From DATGEP01 sp035310125 (GTDB lineage: Bacteria; Chloroflexota; Ktedonobacteria; Ktedonobacterales; JADMIN01): a DNA stretch of 64,000 bases. The stretch spans positions 43,009 through 107,008 of the forward strand of contig DATGEP010000248.1 of NCBI GenBank assembly GCA_035310125.1, read 5' to 3'. The notes beneath the pieces were generated by a model. It was not told where the DNA came from and did not search any database. It was given only the letters and a program-made list of their open reading frames with translations. Below, piece by piece: positions 1 through 7,445 of the stretch. The position numbers and the translations under genes were made by a program. Numbering within the stretch: position 1 is the first letter of the stretch; each line of letters opens with the position of its first letter.

Positions 1-633
1 GTCGGCCTGACGCTCGGTCCACGCGCCGACGCGCTCAGCGCTCTCACCGCGGAACATCTCGTTGAAGCGCCGCGAGAGGCGGCTCAATTCCTCCTGCGTG
101 GCGGGCAGGTCCAGCAGCAGCCGCTCCTGACGCACGGAGCCGTCATCCAGCACAACCACGAGCAACGCCACGGTATCAGCGAGCGAGAGCAGCTCGAAGT
201 GGCGCAGACGGGCACTCAGGCTCCGCGGCGGCGTGATGATGGCGGCGCTCTGGAGCGCCTGCGCCATGACAGACGCTGTCAGCCGGACCCACTCGTCAAG
301 CTGGTGCTGCACCTGATAGAACTGGTGATGGATGAGGCGCTGCTCTTCGAGGGAGAGCTGCGACTCGCCCATGAGCCGCTCGACGAAGTAGCGGTAACCG
401 AGATCCGTAGGCGTGCGCCCGGCGGAGACGTGCGGCTGGAAGATGAGGCCGTCCTCTTCGAGGGCGGCAAGCTCGTTGCGAACGGTCGCGGAGGCATAGC
501 CGGGGCCGTGGATCTGGGCGAGCTGGTCGGAGAGCTGCTTGGAGGCAACTGGCTCGGCGGTGCGGATGTATTCCTCGACGAGGGCGCGCAGGATGGCCTC
601 CTTGCGCGGACTCAAGCGGCGTACTCCAGACAT
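1..633 (-). CDS. hrcA: Heat-inducible transcription repressor HrcA (3' end cut by window edge)
   Basis: HrcA represses groE/dnaK-type heat-shock genes by binding CIRCE operators. The visible 211 residues begin MSGVRRLSPRKEAIL and contain the N-terminal winged helix typical of HrcA (ALVEEYIRTAEPV, SKQLSDQL, SATVRNELAALEEDG, HVSAGRTPTDLGYRYFV), followed by the start of the GAF-like domain; the last third lies outside the window. The ATG at 633 is preceded by GGAGG about 10 nt upstream. A sigma-70 promoter and a CIRCE element lie 125-190 bp upstream, so the gene is probably autoregulated and may head a grpE/dnaK/dnaJ operon that continues beyond the left edge. The family assignment is strong. 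Confidence 0.93.
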   Translation of the reverse strand, partial: MSGVRRLSPRKEAILRALVEEYIRTAEPVASKQLSDQLAQIHGPGYASATVRNELAALEEDGLIFQPHVSAGRTPTDLGYRYFVERLMGESQLSLEEQRLIHHQFYQVQHQLDEWVRLTASVMAQALQSAAIITPPRSLSARLRHFELLSLADTVALLVVVLDDGSVRQERLLLDLPATQEELSRLSRRFNEMFRGESAERVGAWTERQAD

Positions 634-757
634 GGCGCGGCCAGCCTCCAGGCGTGGTGGGGTGGGTGTAGCGCTCGCGGCCCGCATGTGCCGGCGCGCG
701 GAACCAGGGCTGCAGCCCGGTCCGGCGTCTCTCCCTATCACCCACTTCATCGGACTG

Positions 758-784
758 TTAGCAGTCCCATGAATGGACTGCTAA
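758..784. promoter_or_regulatory. CIRCE operator
   Basis: Perfect inverted repeat TTAGCAGTC-N9-GACTGCTAA. The CIRCE consensus is TTAGCACTC-N9-GAGTGCTAA; one compensating change per arm keeps the symmetry, and the 9-bp spacer is exact. It begins just downstream of the -10 box of the hrcA promoter, the usual position for HrcA repression. Confidence 0.93.
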
Positions 785-791
785 CCCTCCA

Positions 792-820
792 AAGATACCA
801 CCGGCTGGCAAAGGTGTCAA
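792..820 (-). promoter_or_regulatory. Sigma-70 promoter of hrcA
   Basis: On the minus strand: -35 TTGACA (815-820), 17-bp spacer, -10 TATCTT (792-797). Transcription would start near 785, at the edge of the CIRCE operator, giving an hrcA leader of about 150 nt. A second CIRCE-like half site (CTAGCACTC on the minus strand, 823-831) lies directly upstream of the -35 box. Confidence 0.82.
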
Positions 821-952
821 GGGAGTGCTAGAGAGACGTAGCACCCGTCCCTCCCGCGCGGTTTGCTCTGGATTGCGGCCCGCCACGATAAAGATCGCTG
901 CCGCCAGAAAGAGCCGCCCCTCGCGGTCGTGTTCCTCCATCTCGTCCGGCAG

Positions 953-2245
953 CTACGGCGGCGGGAGCGGTGGGGTCTCGAATTGGCGGGACAGCTCGCG
1001 CTCTTCGCGGATGACGGGGAGGAGTAGCGGGGGCGTCTCGCCGCGAATGACGGCAGCGAAACGGGCGGTGAAGGCGTCCAGCGAAAAAAGCGATTCGACG
1101 ACGCGGCGGCCGTTGCGGCCAAGCTCCCCGGCCACGTCGGGATAATCGAGAAGATATTGGATGGCGCGGCGCAGCTCGTCCGCATCGCTGGGAGTGACGT
1201 AGAAGCCGGTGGGCAGGTCTCCGAGCGTCGCGGCGACTTCGGGGGCGTCTACAAAGCCAGGCCACCACTCGCGCATGACACGTCCACGCCCGACGTTGCG
1301 CCGGTCGCGCACGACATCAGTCTGGCCGCGTGTGGCGGTGACGATGACGGGCTTGCTCATTGCCATCGCTTCGAGGATGACGGTGATTCCTGCCTGATTG
1401 TCCACATCTTTGAGGGGCACGACGACGACGCGCGCGGCGGCGTAGAGGTCGCGCAAGGGCAGATACGTGTAGCTCTGAACGGAGATATTGGCGGGCAGAT
1501 TGGGTGAGGCGGCAAAGGCAGCGTGGTGGGACCAGCTGCTGGCGGCGGCGATACGAATCTCCGCCGCCAGCCCGCGCGCGGCTCGCACCAGGGTATCGTA
1601 GTCGCGGAATTCGAGACCGACGGCACAGATGAGCGGCAATCCCCCCTCTGGTGATCGTTCGCCGCCGTCGCCAGGAGCAGCGCCTGGACGCCAGAAAGCG
1701 GCATCGGCAAAGTATGGCAGGAGGGCGACACGCTCGGCAGGCATGCGCAGCTCGCGGATGGCAAGCTGGCGCTGGGCGCTGCTATGCACAATCAAGGTGT
1801 CAACGTGGCTGCCGGCGCCCAGACGAAAGAGGATGCGCTTGGGGCGCGTGGAAAGGTAGTGCGTGAGCATGACATGGCGTGGACGGCCGGCACGCCGCCC
1901 GCGCAGCTTGAGGAGCAGCGCGAGCGGCAGCCCGACATTCTCGCCGTCGGTGTAGATGGCATCGTAGCTCCGGCGACGGCGAAATGCGGCCCAGGCGAGC
2001 GCGGGACGGATACCGGCGGCGCGGGCAATCAGCCGGCCCAGGCGCGTGCGGCGGGCATCCGCTGGGCAGAGGAGGTCGGCTTGCAGGGCGGCGCGCAACA
2101 TCGCATAGTCGCGGCGCGGCTCGCGCCCGGCAGCGACGGCTCCGGCCAGCCCGTCCGGCGGCTGCGCCGAGATGACGAGCAGAACACGCGGGCGGGCGGC
2201 CTGGGCTTCGCGGCGGCTGGATGTCGTCATGAGAGCGGGATTCAT
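953..2245 (-). CDS. GT4-type glycosyltransferase
   Basis: Predicted GT-B glycosyltransferase of 430 aa, probably transferring a nucleotide-sugar-derived residue in surface polysaccharide or glycolipid synthesis. The C-terminal half carries the GT4 pattern: PLRDLYAAARVVVVPLKDVDNQAGITVI followed by EAMAMSKPVIVTATRG, the E-x7-E-like donor-binding region. The ATG at 2245 overlaps the stop of the upstream epimerase gene in an ATGA junction (2242-2245), so the two are probably translationally coupled; a longer open frame exists upstream but would overlap the epimerase gene. The tail ends in a proline-rich stretch. The sugar specificity cannot be read from the sequence. Confidence 0.8.
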   Translation of the reverse strand: MNPALMTTSSRREAQAARPRVLLVISAQPPDGLAGAVAAGREPRRDYAMLRAALQADLLCPADARRTRLGRLIARAAGIRPALAWAAFRRRRSYDAIYTDGENVGLPLALLLKLRGRRAGRPRHVMLTHYLSTRPKRILFRLGAGSHVDTLIVHSSAQRQLAIRELRMPAERVALLPYFADAAFWRPGAAPGDGGERSPEGGLPLICAVGLEFRDYDTLVRAARGLAAEIRIAAASSWSHHAAFAASPNLPANISVQSYTYLPLRDLYAAARVVVVPLKDVDNQAGITVILEAMAMSKPVIVTATRGQTDVVRDRRNVGRGRVMREWWPGFVDAPEVAATLGDLPTGFYVTPSDADELRRAIQYLLDYPDVAGELGRNGRRVVESLFSLDAFTARFAAVIRGETPPLLLPVIREERELSRQFETPPLPPP

Positions 2246-3306
2246 CGGCTCTCGCGTGAGAGCAGCGTGAGGCGCGGGCGCGGGCGCGTGCCACTCGACG
2301 TGGCGGCGGCGATTTCCCCGGCGGGCGCGCCGGTTATCTCGCGTGCCAGCACCGGCAGGTGTGTCAGTGGTGGCTCTGGCCGCAACCCAAGCACAGTGCG
2401 CATGAGTGAGACATCCGCGACGAAACGCTCGACCTCCATTGAGCGAGCGGGCAGATAGCGAATCTCGATGGCATTGTCCACGGTGTCGCGAATCTTTTCC
2501 GCGAGCACGTGGATAGGTGTCGGGCGTCCGGAGCCGATATTCAGCGCGACGAAAAAGCCGCGCTCGTCGCTTTCGACGGGCAGGAGTCCGGCGGCAGCAA
2601 AGATGACGCACGGCGCGAGGGCGGCGCGCACCATCGCGCTGACGGCGTCGTCCACCGAGATGAAATCGAGCACCTGCGCGCCGCCATAAATAGTCAGGTC
2701 TTCGCCGCGCGCCGCGCGCTCAAGCCAGCTAGGGATGACCCGGCCGGTGTCCCCGGAGCCGTAGACATTCGTCATGCGCAGCGCCACGATCTCCAGTCCT
2801 CCGCTCGCGGCGGCGGCGCGGCAGATCATCTCGCCGGCGGCTTTGCTGGCGCCATAGGCGTTCTTGGGAATGAGCGGGTCATGCTCGGTGACAGGCAGCT
2901 CGGCGGCCTGGCCGTAGACCTCGCGAGAGGAGGCAAATATGAGCCGGCGGGCGCCGGCTGCCATCGCGGCCTGAAGCACGTTGTAGGTGCCAGCGACGTT
3001 CGTCGTGAAGGCGTAATCCGGGTCGCTCTCGGAGCCAAGAACGTTGGACTGCGCGGCGAGATGAAACACGTACTCCGCGCCCTCCATCACGTCGTCCACG
3101 AACGCCGGAGCGCGCACGTCGCCTTCTACGAGGCGAACGGCGCCAGAGTGGATCAGCGGCGCCAGCGCCTCGCGCGAGCCACGGCGCAGGTTGTCGAGCA
3201 CGACGACCGGCTCATCCGCGCAGCCGAAAGCGCCTCGCGTGGCGCAGAGACGAGCGACCAGATGGCGCCCAATAAAGCCGGCGCCGCCTGTTACGACGAT
3301 GCTCAT
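2242..3306 (-). CDS. NAD-dependent epimerase/dehydratase (extended SDR)
   Basis: Sugar-nucleotide epimerase/dehydratase-like protein, 354 aa. The N-terminus MSIVVTGGAGFIGRHL has the extended-SDR Rossmann motif TGGAGFIG; the catalytic YGASKAAGE (YxxxK) and the DVRAPAFV/HLAAQSNV segments are in the expected order. ATG at 3306 is chosen because GGAGAA lies 5-7 nt upstream and the Rossmann strand follows at once; an in-frame ATG 30 nt upstream has no comparable site. First gene of a two-gene unit with the GT4 gene. It probably supplies or modifies an NDP-sugar (UDP-glucose 4-epimerase-like), but the substrate is not resolved. Confidence 0.85.
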   Translation of the reverse strand: MSIVVTGGAGFIGRHLVARLCATRGAFGCADEPVVVLDNLRRGSREALAPLIHSGAVRLVEGDVRAPAFVDDVMEGAEYVFHLAAQSNVLGSESDPDYAFTTNVAGTYNVLQAAMAAGARRLIFASSREVYGQAAELPVTEHDPLIPKNAYGASKAAGEMICRAAAASGGLEIVALRMTNVYGSGDTGRVIPSWLERAARGEDLTIYGGAQVLDFISVDDAVSAMVRAALAPCVIFAAAGLLPVESDERGFFVALNIGSGRPTPIHVLAEKIRDTVDNAIEIRYLPARSMEVERFVADVSLMRTVLGLRPEPPLTHLPVLAREITGAPAGEIAAATSSGTRPRPRLTLLSRESR

Positions 3307-3614
3307 ATACTTCTCCGATGCTGGAATGATAGCCACGATGCTATTCGAGCCATACGAGACTGCTCGCCGGACGCCCGCACGCCCACATATGGCAAGCGAG
3401 CTATGCGTCCGTATACTCCACCACCCAATGCCGGAGTACGACAGCTTATAGTGAGGCTACCACTCTGATAGCGCGAGTCCGGGGTCAGGGCACGTTGTAG
3501 GCGTGTGGAGATTACGTGAGGTCAGGTGAAGATTTCCCGGCCTGACTCGTCATGCACCTGCGATGAGCGCGCCGCCTGGATGCTGAGGCACATGGTAGCG
3601 ATGCCCGCACGCCG
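3307..3614. other. Intergenic region, no gene seen
   Basis: 308 bp between the epimerase start and the next glycosyltransferase stop, both on the minus strand. It must hold the promoter of the epimerase unit, but I see no convincing -35/-10 pair. A weak 6-bp stem (GTCAGG 3521-3526 / CCTGAC 3541-3546) lacks a T-tract, so I do not call it a terminator. Confidence 0.5.
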
Positions 3615-4772
3615 TCAATCGGCGACGGCATAGATCTCTGGGGTCGGATGCGGCAGGCGATGGGCGCGGTCGGTGGCGCCCTTGACCACATTCAGCAGAC
3701 GGTGAGCGTTGCGCTGAGCGTCGTATTCGTCTTCGACGGTGGCACGGCCCCGGTCGCCCATATGCGCGCGCAGGTCCGGCGATTGGATGAGGCGGTGGAT
3801 CGCCGCCGTCAGCGCGTCCATATTACCTGGCTCGACCAGAAATCCTTGCTCGCCGTCCCGCACCATCTCTGGGATCGCGCCGACACGTGTGGTGACGATG
3901 GGTAAGGAAGCGGCCATCGCTTCAGGCACGGCGAGCGGCGCGCAATCGGCCAGTGTCGGGAAGACAAAGATGTCCGCCGCGGCGTAGAGGCGCAGGAGGG
4001 TGTCACTATTGGGCGTGACATTATGGTAGACTTTGAGGTTACGCGCCGGTGCGACGGGCGATTGCGTCACAATGGATAACTCACACTCGGCTTGTAGCTC
4101 GCGCTTGAAGCACTGGAGCAGAATGTTGCCGCCCTTGCGCTCGAAATCACCGCCCACGAACAGCAGCCGGGGCAGCCGGCCCTCAGCCGATTGTATGCGG
4201 TCGTAGCCGGTGTGGCGCGGCCACTGGGCGAGGTCTACGCCGGGCGGGATAACCGTAACCTTCTCCGGCAGGACGCCGTAGTCGTGGACGAGCGAGTCCT
4301 TCGCCCACTGGCACCACGTCACCAGCGCTTCGGCATGGTCGAACGCGCGTTTATTGAGGCGGAACTTGAGCTTCTCCAGCGGCCCGCCCGCGTGATGACC
4401 ATAAAAGGCGCCGACGGTATCGTAGTTGATGGGCGTGGCGTCGAGCGAGATGATGGTAGGCAGATCGGTGACGCGGGTGGACAGGAGCGACGTCACCTGC
4501 GTGTGATAGAAGATGGCATCGAGCGTGGTCTTGCGGCGTGTGCGAAGGATATCCCGATGGGCAAGAATGCTGGCACGGACAGACCAATTGCTGCGAAGGA
4601 CGGGTACACGCCGCCAGCGCTCCGGCACCTCGAACTCAATGGGCAGCCAGGTAGGCTTGACCGTTTCGTCAGTGCGCACGTACCGCAGCAAGTTGCGATA
4701 GTGGGTGCGGTGCCCAAGATTCTGCTCCATGACGAAACCGAGCCGGTACGATATCATGGCCTCGCGCTCCAT
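3615..4772 (-). CDS. GT4-type glycosyltransferase
   Basis: Predicted GT-B glycosyltransferase of 385 aa. Family marks: LFVGGDFERKGGNILLQCF at the start of the C-terminal Rossmann domain, VYHNVTPNSDTLLRLYAAADIFVFPTLAD, then PEAMAASLPIVTTRVGAIPEMV and GFLVEPGN. N-terminal residues 1-190 form the acceptor domain, with VIPPGVDLAQWPR at the domain junction. ATG at 4772 has GAGGGG about 8 nt upstream; a second in-frame ATG (4757) is possible. It stands alone between two intergenic gaps but belongs with the sugar genes to its left. Donor and acceptor are unknown. Confidence 0.83.
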   Translation of the reverse strand: MEREAMISYRLGFVMEQNLGHRTHYRNLLRYVRTDETVKPTWLPIEFEVPERWRRVPVLRSNWSVRASILAHRDILRTRRKTTLDAIFYHTQVTSLLSTRVTDLPTIISLDATPINYDTVGAFYGHHAGGPLEKLKFRLNKRAFDHAEALVTWCQWAKDSLVHDYGVLPEKVTVIPPGVDLAQWPRHTGYDRIQSAEGRLPRLLFVGGDFERKGGNILLQCFKRELQAECELSIVTQSPVAPARNLKVYHNVTPNSDTLLRLYAAADIFVFPTLADCAPLAVPEAMAASLPIVTTRVGAIPEMVRDGEQGFLVEPGNMDALTAAIHRLIQSPDLRAHMGDRGRATVEDEYDAQRNAHRLLNVVKGATDRAHRLPHPTPEIYAVAD

Positions 4773-4895
4773 ACCCCGTTCCCCTCACAACCACCGCACT
4801 ACCACACCAGCGTTCGGGCACGCCTTTGCACGCCACATCGAATGGATTGTAGCGTCCGTGCAGGGAGGTGGCGTGATGATCGCGTTGAGATAGCA

Positions 4896-6182
4896 TTAAG
4901 CTATGGGGAGCTGTCGGCTGATCGCCGCCGTACCAGCCAGCGGGTGAATCGCGGCGAGCCGCACCGTGAGGACGGCCGCGAGCAGCACAAGCGCCACAAT
5001 CATGCCGATGACACTGGCCCACCCGCCCCACGCCCAGAACAGACCGCCAACCGTGCCACCTATGCTCCCACCCACGTAGTAGGTGAACAGGTAGAGCGCG
5101 GATGCCTGCGCTTTGTCATGGAGCGCGCGCCGGCCAATCCAGCTGCTGGCAATCGAATGCGCGCTGAAGAACCCGAAGGTGAAGACGGCAAGACCAAAGA
5201 TCTTTATCACGAGCGGCGCGGCTAAGGTGAGCAGCGCCCCCACCAGCATAATGCCGACGCCAATCCACAGCACACGCCGCCGGCCAAGCCGGTCCGCTAG
5301 ATGGCCCATCCAGGTGGACGCGAACGTGCCCACGAGGTAGAGCGCGAAAATCCAGCCGATGGCGCTCTGGCTCAGGTGGTACGGCGGCGCCATGAGCGCG
5401 AAGCCGATGTAGTTGTACAGCGTGACGAAACTGCCCATGAGCAGGAAGCCAATTCCATAGAGGCAGCGCAAGCCGGGGTCCTGGAGGTGGCTGACCAGTG
5501 ACCGGCCCAGCGCGCCCAGCGCGAGTGGTCGCGCCGCGAAGTGGCGGGAGGGCGGGAGAGTGCGCCAGAAGTACACGGCGCTGGCAAACCCAATGAGGCC
5601 GGTGACGGCGAGGGCGATCCGCCACGATGAGATGTCGGTCAGGATCCCAATGCTGATGCGCCCGGTCATGCCGCCGATGGCATTCCCGCCAATCATCATC
5701 CCCATGGCGTATCCCAGGCTCGGCGCATAGACTTCTTCACTCAGGTAGGCCATGGCGATGGCTGGCACACCGGCCAGCACGATGCCCTGGACCGCGCGAA
5801 TGACGAGGAGCGTGGAGAAGGTCGGCGCGAACGCACTCAACATCGCCAGCAGCGCGGTCGCGAAGAGCGCGATGGTCATGACTGGCTTGCGTCCCCATGC
5901 TTCTGAGAGCGAGCCGGCCAGCAGCATGCAGATGGCCAGGGTGCCGGTGGTGACGGAGATCGAGAGGCTCGCCTCCGCTGGGCTGATGTGGAATTCATGC
6001 GTGAAGGCCGGCAGCAGTGGCTGCGTGCAGTACATCACCGCGTAGGTGATGAAAGCGCCCGCGACGAGCGCCGCACTGGCACGCCGGAAGCCGCGTGTTC
6101 CCTGCCGCAGGTAACTATCCGACGCAGAGTCTGGCGCGCGCTCCGCCCCTGCTACGCTCGCGATACGTGCCATACTTGCCAT
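4896..6182 (-). CDS. MFS transporter, YnfM/AraJ-like
   Basis: Twelve-helix major facilitator protein, 428 aa, predicted inner-membrane efflux or uptake carrier. Visible marks are the loop 2-3 motif GSLSEAWGRKPVM, the repeat-half motif GHLADRLGRRRVL in the second bundle, and the YMCTQPLLPAF-type first helix characteristic of the YnfM subgroup. Start ATG 6182; ATG 6173 is equally in frame. The gene diverges from a LysR regulator across 170 bp containing a palindromic box, the same layout as ynfM/ynfL-type pairs, so expression is probably activated or repressed by that regulator. The substrate is unknown. Confidence 0.85.
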   Translation of the reverse strand: MASMARIASVAGAERAPDSASDSYLRQGTRGFRRASAALVAGAFITYAVMYCTQPLLPAFTHEFHISPAEASLSISVTTGTLAICMLLAGSLSEAWGRKPVMTIALFATALLAMLSAFAPTFSTLLVIRAVQGIVLAGVPAIAMAYLSEEVYAPSLGYAMGMMIGGNAIGGMTGRISIGILTDISSWRIALAVTGLIGFASAVYFWRTLPPSRHFAARPLALGALGRSLVSHLQDPGLRCLYGIGFLLMGSFVTLYNYIGFALMAPPYHLSQSAIGWIFALYLVGTFASTWMGHLADRLGRRRVLWIGVGIMLVGALLTLAAPLVIKIFGLAVFTFGFFSAHSIASSWIGRRALHDKAQASALYLFTYYVGGSIGGTVGGLFWAWGGWASVIGMIVALVLLAAVLTVRLAAIHPLAGTAAISRQLPIA

Positions 6183-6281
6183 GCTGGCGATATCCCCGCT
6201 TCATCAGTGTTCCGGGCGCCGCGTACTGGTCGTGATTCTCGCGCTCGTGTGGCCTGAGCCTTTGCCTGACTGACTCTATAA

Positions 6282-6311
6282 AGTGTACCTTGCGCTCAAT
6301 AGGATGTCCAA
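6282..6311 (-). promoter_or_regulatory. Candidate promoter of the MFS gene
   Basis: Minus strand: -35 TTGGAC (6306-6311), 18-bp spacer, -10 TACACT (6282-6287). The LysR-type box at 6321-6335 sits just upstream of the -35, the usual activator position. Confidence 0.45.
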
Positions 6312-6319
6312 TATATGAT
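6290..6319 (+). promoter_or_regulatory. Candidate promoter of the LysR gene
   Basis: Plus strand: -35 TTGCGC (6290-6295), 18-bp spacer, -10 TATGAT (6314-6319). It overlaps the divergent MFS promoter, and the palindromic box lies immediately downstream of its -10, which fits autorepression. Confidence 0.4.
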
Positions 6320-6320
6320 T

Positions 6321-6335
6321 TATCAGTAATTGATA
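6321..6335. promoter_or_regulatory. LysR-type regulator binding box
   Basis: Perfect inverted repeat TATCA-GTAAT-TGATA in an AT-rich patch between the divergent LysR and MFS genes. It has the size and symmetry of LTTR boxes (interrupted dyad with T/A ends). Confidence 0.6.
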
Positions 6336-6352
6336 TGCTGGGAGTATAAGTC

Positions 6353-7267
6353 ATGGAGCTACGCCACCTCCGCTATTTTGTCGCCGTCGCCGAGGAGCTG
6401 CACTTCGGACGGGCTGCCATCCGCCTGGGTATGGCACAGCCCCCGCTCAGCCAGCAAATCCGCCAGCTGGAGGGGGAATTGGGGGTGCAGCTGCTGTCGC
6501 GCACGCGCCGCCGGGTGGAGCTCACTGACGCGGGGCGGGTGTTTCTCGTGGCCGCGCACGATATTCTGGCGCGCGCGGGGGCCGCGATTGAGGCCGCGCG
6601 ACGGGCGCAGCGTGGCGAGATTGGCGCGCTGCGGGTGGGTTTCGCGGGGTCCGCGGCCTACGAGGTCATGCCGCTCATGGTCCGGGCGTATCGTGACCGT
6701 TACCGCGATGTAGACGTGACGCTGCGCGAGATGACGACCTTGGAGCAGATTGACGCGCTTCAGGGAGATCGGCTGGATGTCGGTTTCGCGCGGATGCCGG
6801 TGAGCAACCCAGCGCTTGCCGTCGAGGTGGTCCGGCGCGAGCCATTTCTCGTCGCCTTGCCGGAGGGGCATCCGCTCACCATGCGCGACCGGATTCCGGC
6901 GCGGGCGCTGGCGGATGAGCCGTTCATTCTGCTGCCGCGCCACTGGCAGTCGGGATTCTACGATGCGGTGATCGCCTACTGCCACGCGCAGGGATTTAGC
7001 CCGCACGTATTGCAGGAGGCGACTGAGTTTCATACAATCGTCGGGCTGGTGGCGGCTGGCCTGGGTGTCTCACTGGTGCCGGCGGCGGTGAGCAACCTGC
7101 GCGGGCGCGGTGTCGCCTACCGCCAGCTTGAAGGCGAGCCTCCCCAAGCCGAGCTGGCCATCATCTGGCGAAAGAACGACATCTCACGCGTATTGGGAGC
7201 GTTTCTGGCGGTCGTGCGCGAGCTGGCGGCGGGCATGCCAGACGGCCCAGAGCAAGTGGACCCCTGA
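6353..7267 (+). CDS. LysR-family transcriptional regulator
   Basis: 304-aa LTTR. Residues 1-60 form the winged helix-turn-helix (MELRHLRYFVAVAEELHFGRAA, PPLSQQIRQLEGELGVQLL); the rest is the periplasmic-binding-like effector domain (LRVGFAGSAAYEVMPLMVR, DRLDVGFARMP, VPAAVSNLRGRGVAYR). ATG at 6353 has GGGAG about 8 nt upstream. It diverges from the MFS transporter and very probably regulates it through the box at 6321-6335. The effector domain resembles regulators responding to aromatic acids, but no ligand can be named. Confidence 0.92.
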   Translation: MELRHLRYFVAVAEELHFGRAAIRLGMAQPPLSQQIRQLEGELGVQLLSRTRRRVELTDAGRVFLVAAHDILARAGAAIEAARRAQRGEIGALRVGFAGSAAYEVMPLMVRAYRDRYRDVDVTLREMTTLEQIDALQGDRLDVGFARMPVSNPALAVEVVRREPFLVALPEGHPLTMRDRIPARALADEPFILLPRHWQSGFYDAVIAYCHAQGFSPHVLQEATEFHTIVGLVAAGLGVSLVPAAVSNLRGRGVAYRQLEGEPPQAELAIIWRKNDISRVLGAFLAVVRELAAGMPDGPEQVDP

Positions 7268-7445
7268 CGCGACGCCAGCATGGACAGCGCGGCATGCTCC
7301 CCGGTTGTCATGGTTGAGGAACATATACTCTATAAGATGTAGAGATACGCGCCGCCCCCGGACCGCAACCAACTGTCCACTGCGCGCGTTGTGGCGCGGG
7401 GATACGATGGGGCAGTCATATTATGCGGGTTGGGGGAGTGGGAGC

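Noticed and set aside
199..831. Long plus-strand open frame at the left end
   Set aside because: It is the antisense shadow of hrcA and crosses the hrcA promoter and CIRCE element.
758..940. 60-codon minus-strand frame after the first glycosyltransferase
   Set aside because: It runs through the hrcA promoter and CIRCE operator, has no clear ribosome-binding site and no recognised family.
2242..2611. 5' extension of the glycosyltransferase frame up to 2611
   Set aside because: It overlaps the epimerase coding region by 370 bp; the ATGA junction at 2242-2245 gives a better start.
3521..3546. Stem GTCAGG/CCTGAC as terminator
   Set aside because: Only 6 bp with a 14-nt loop and no T-tract on either strand.
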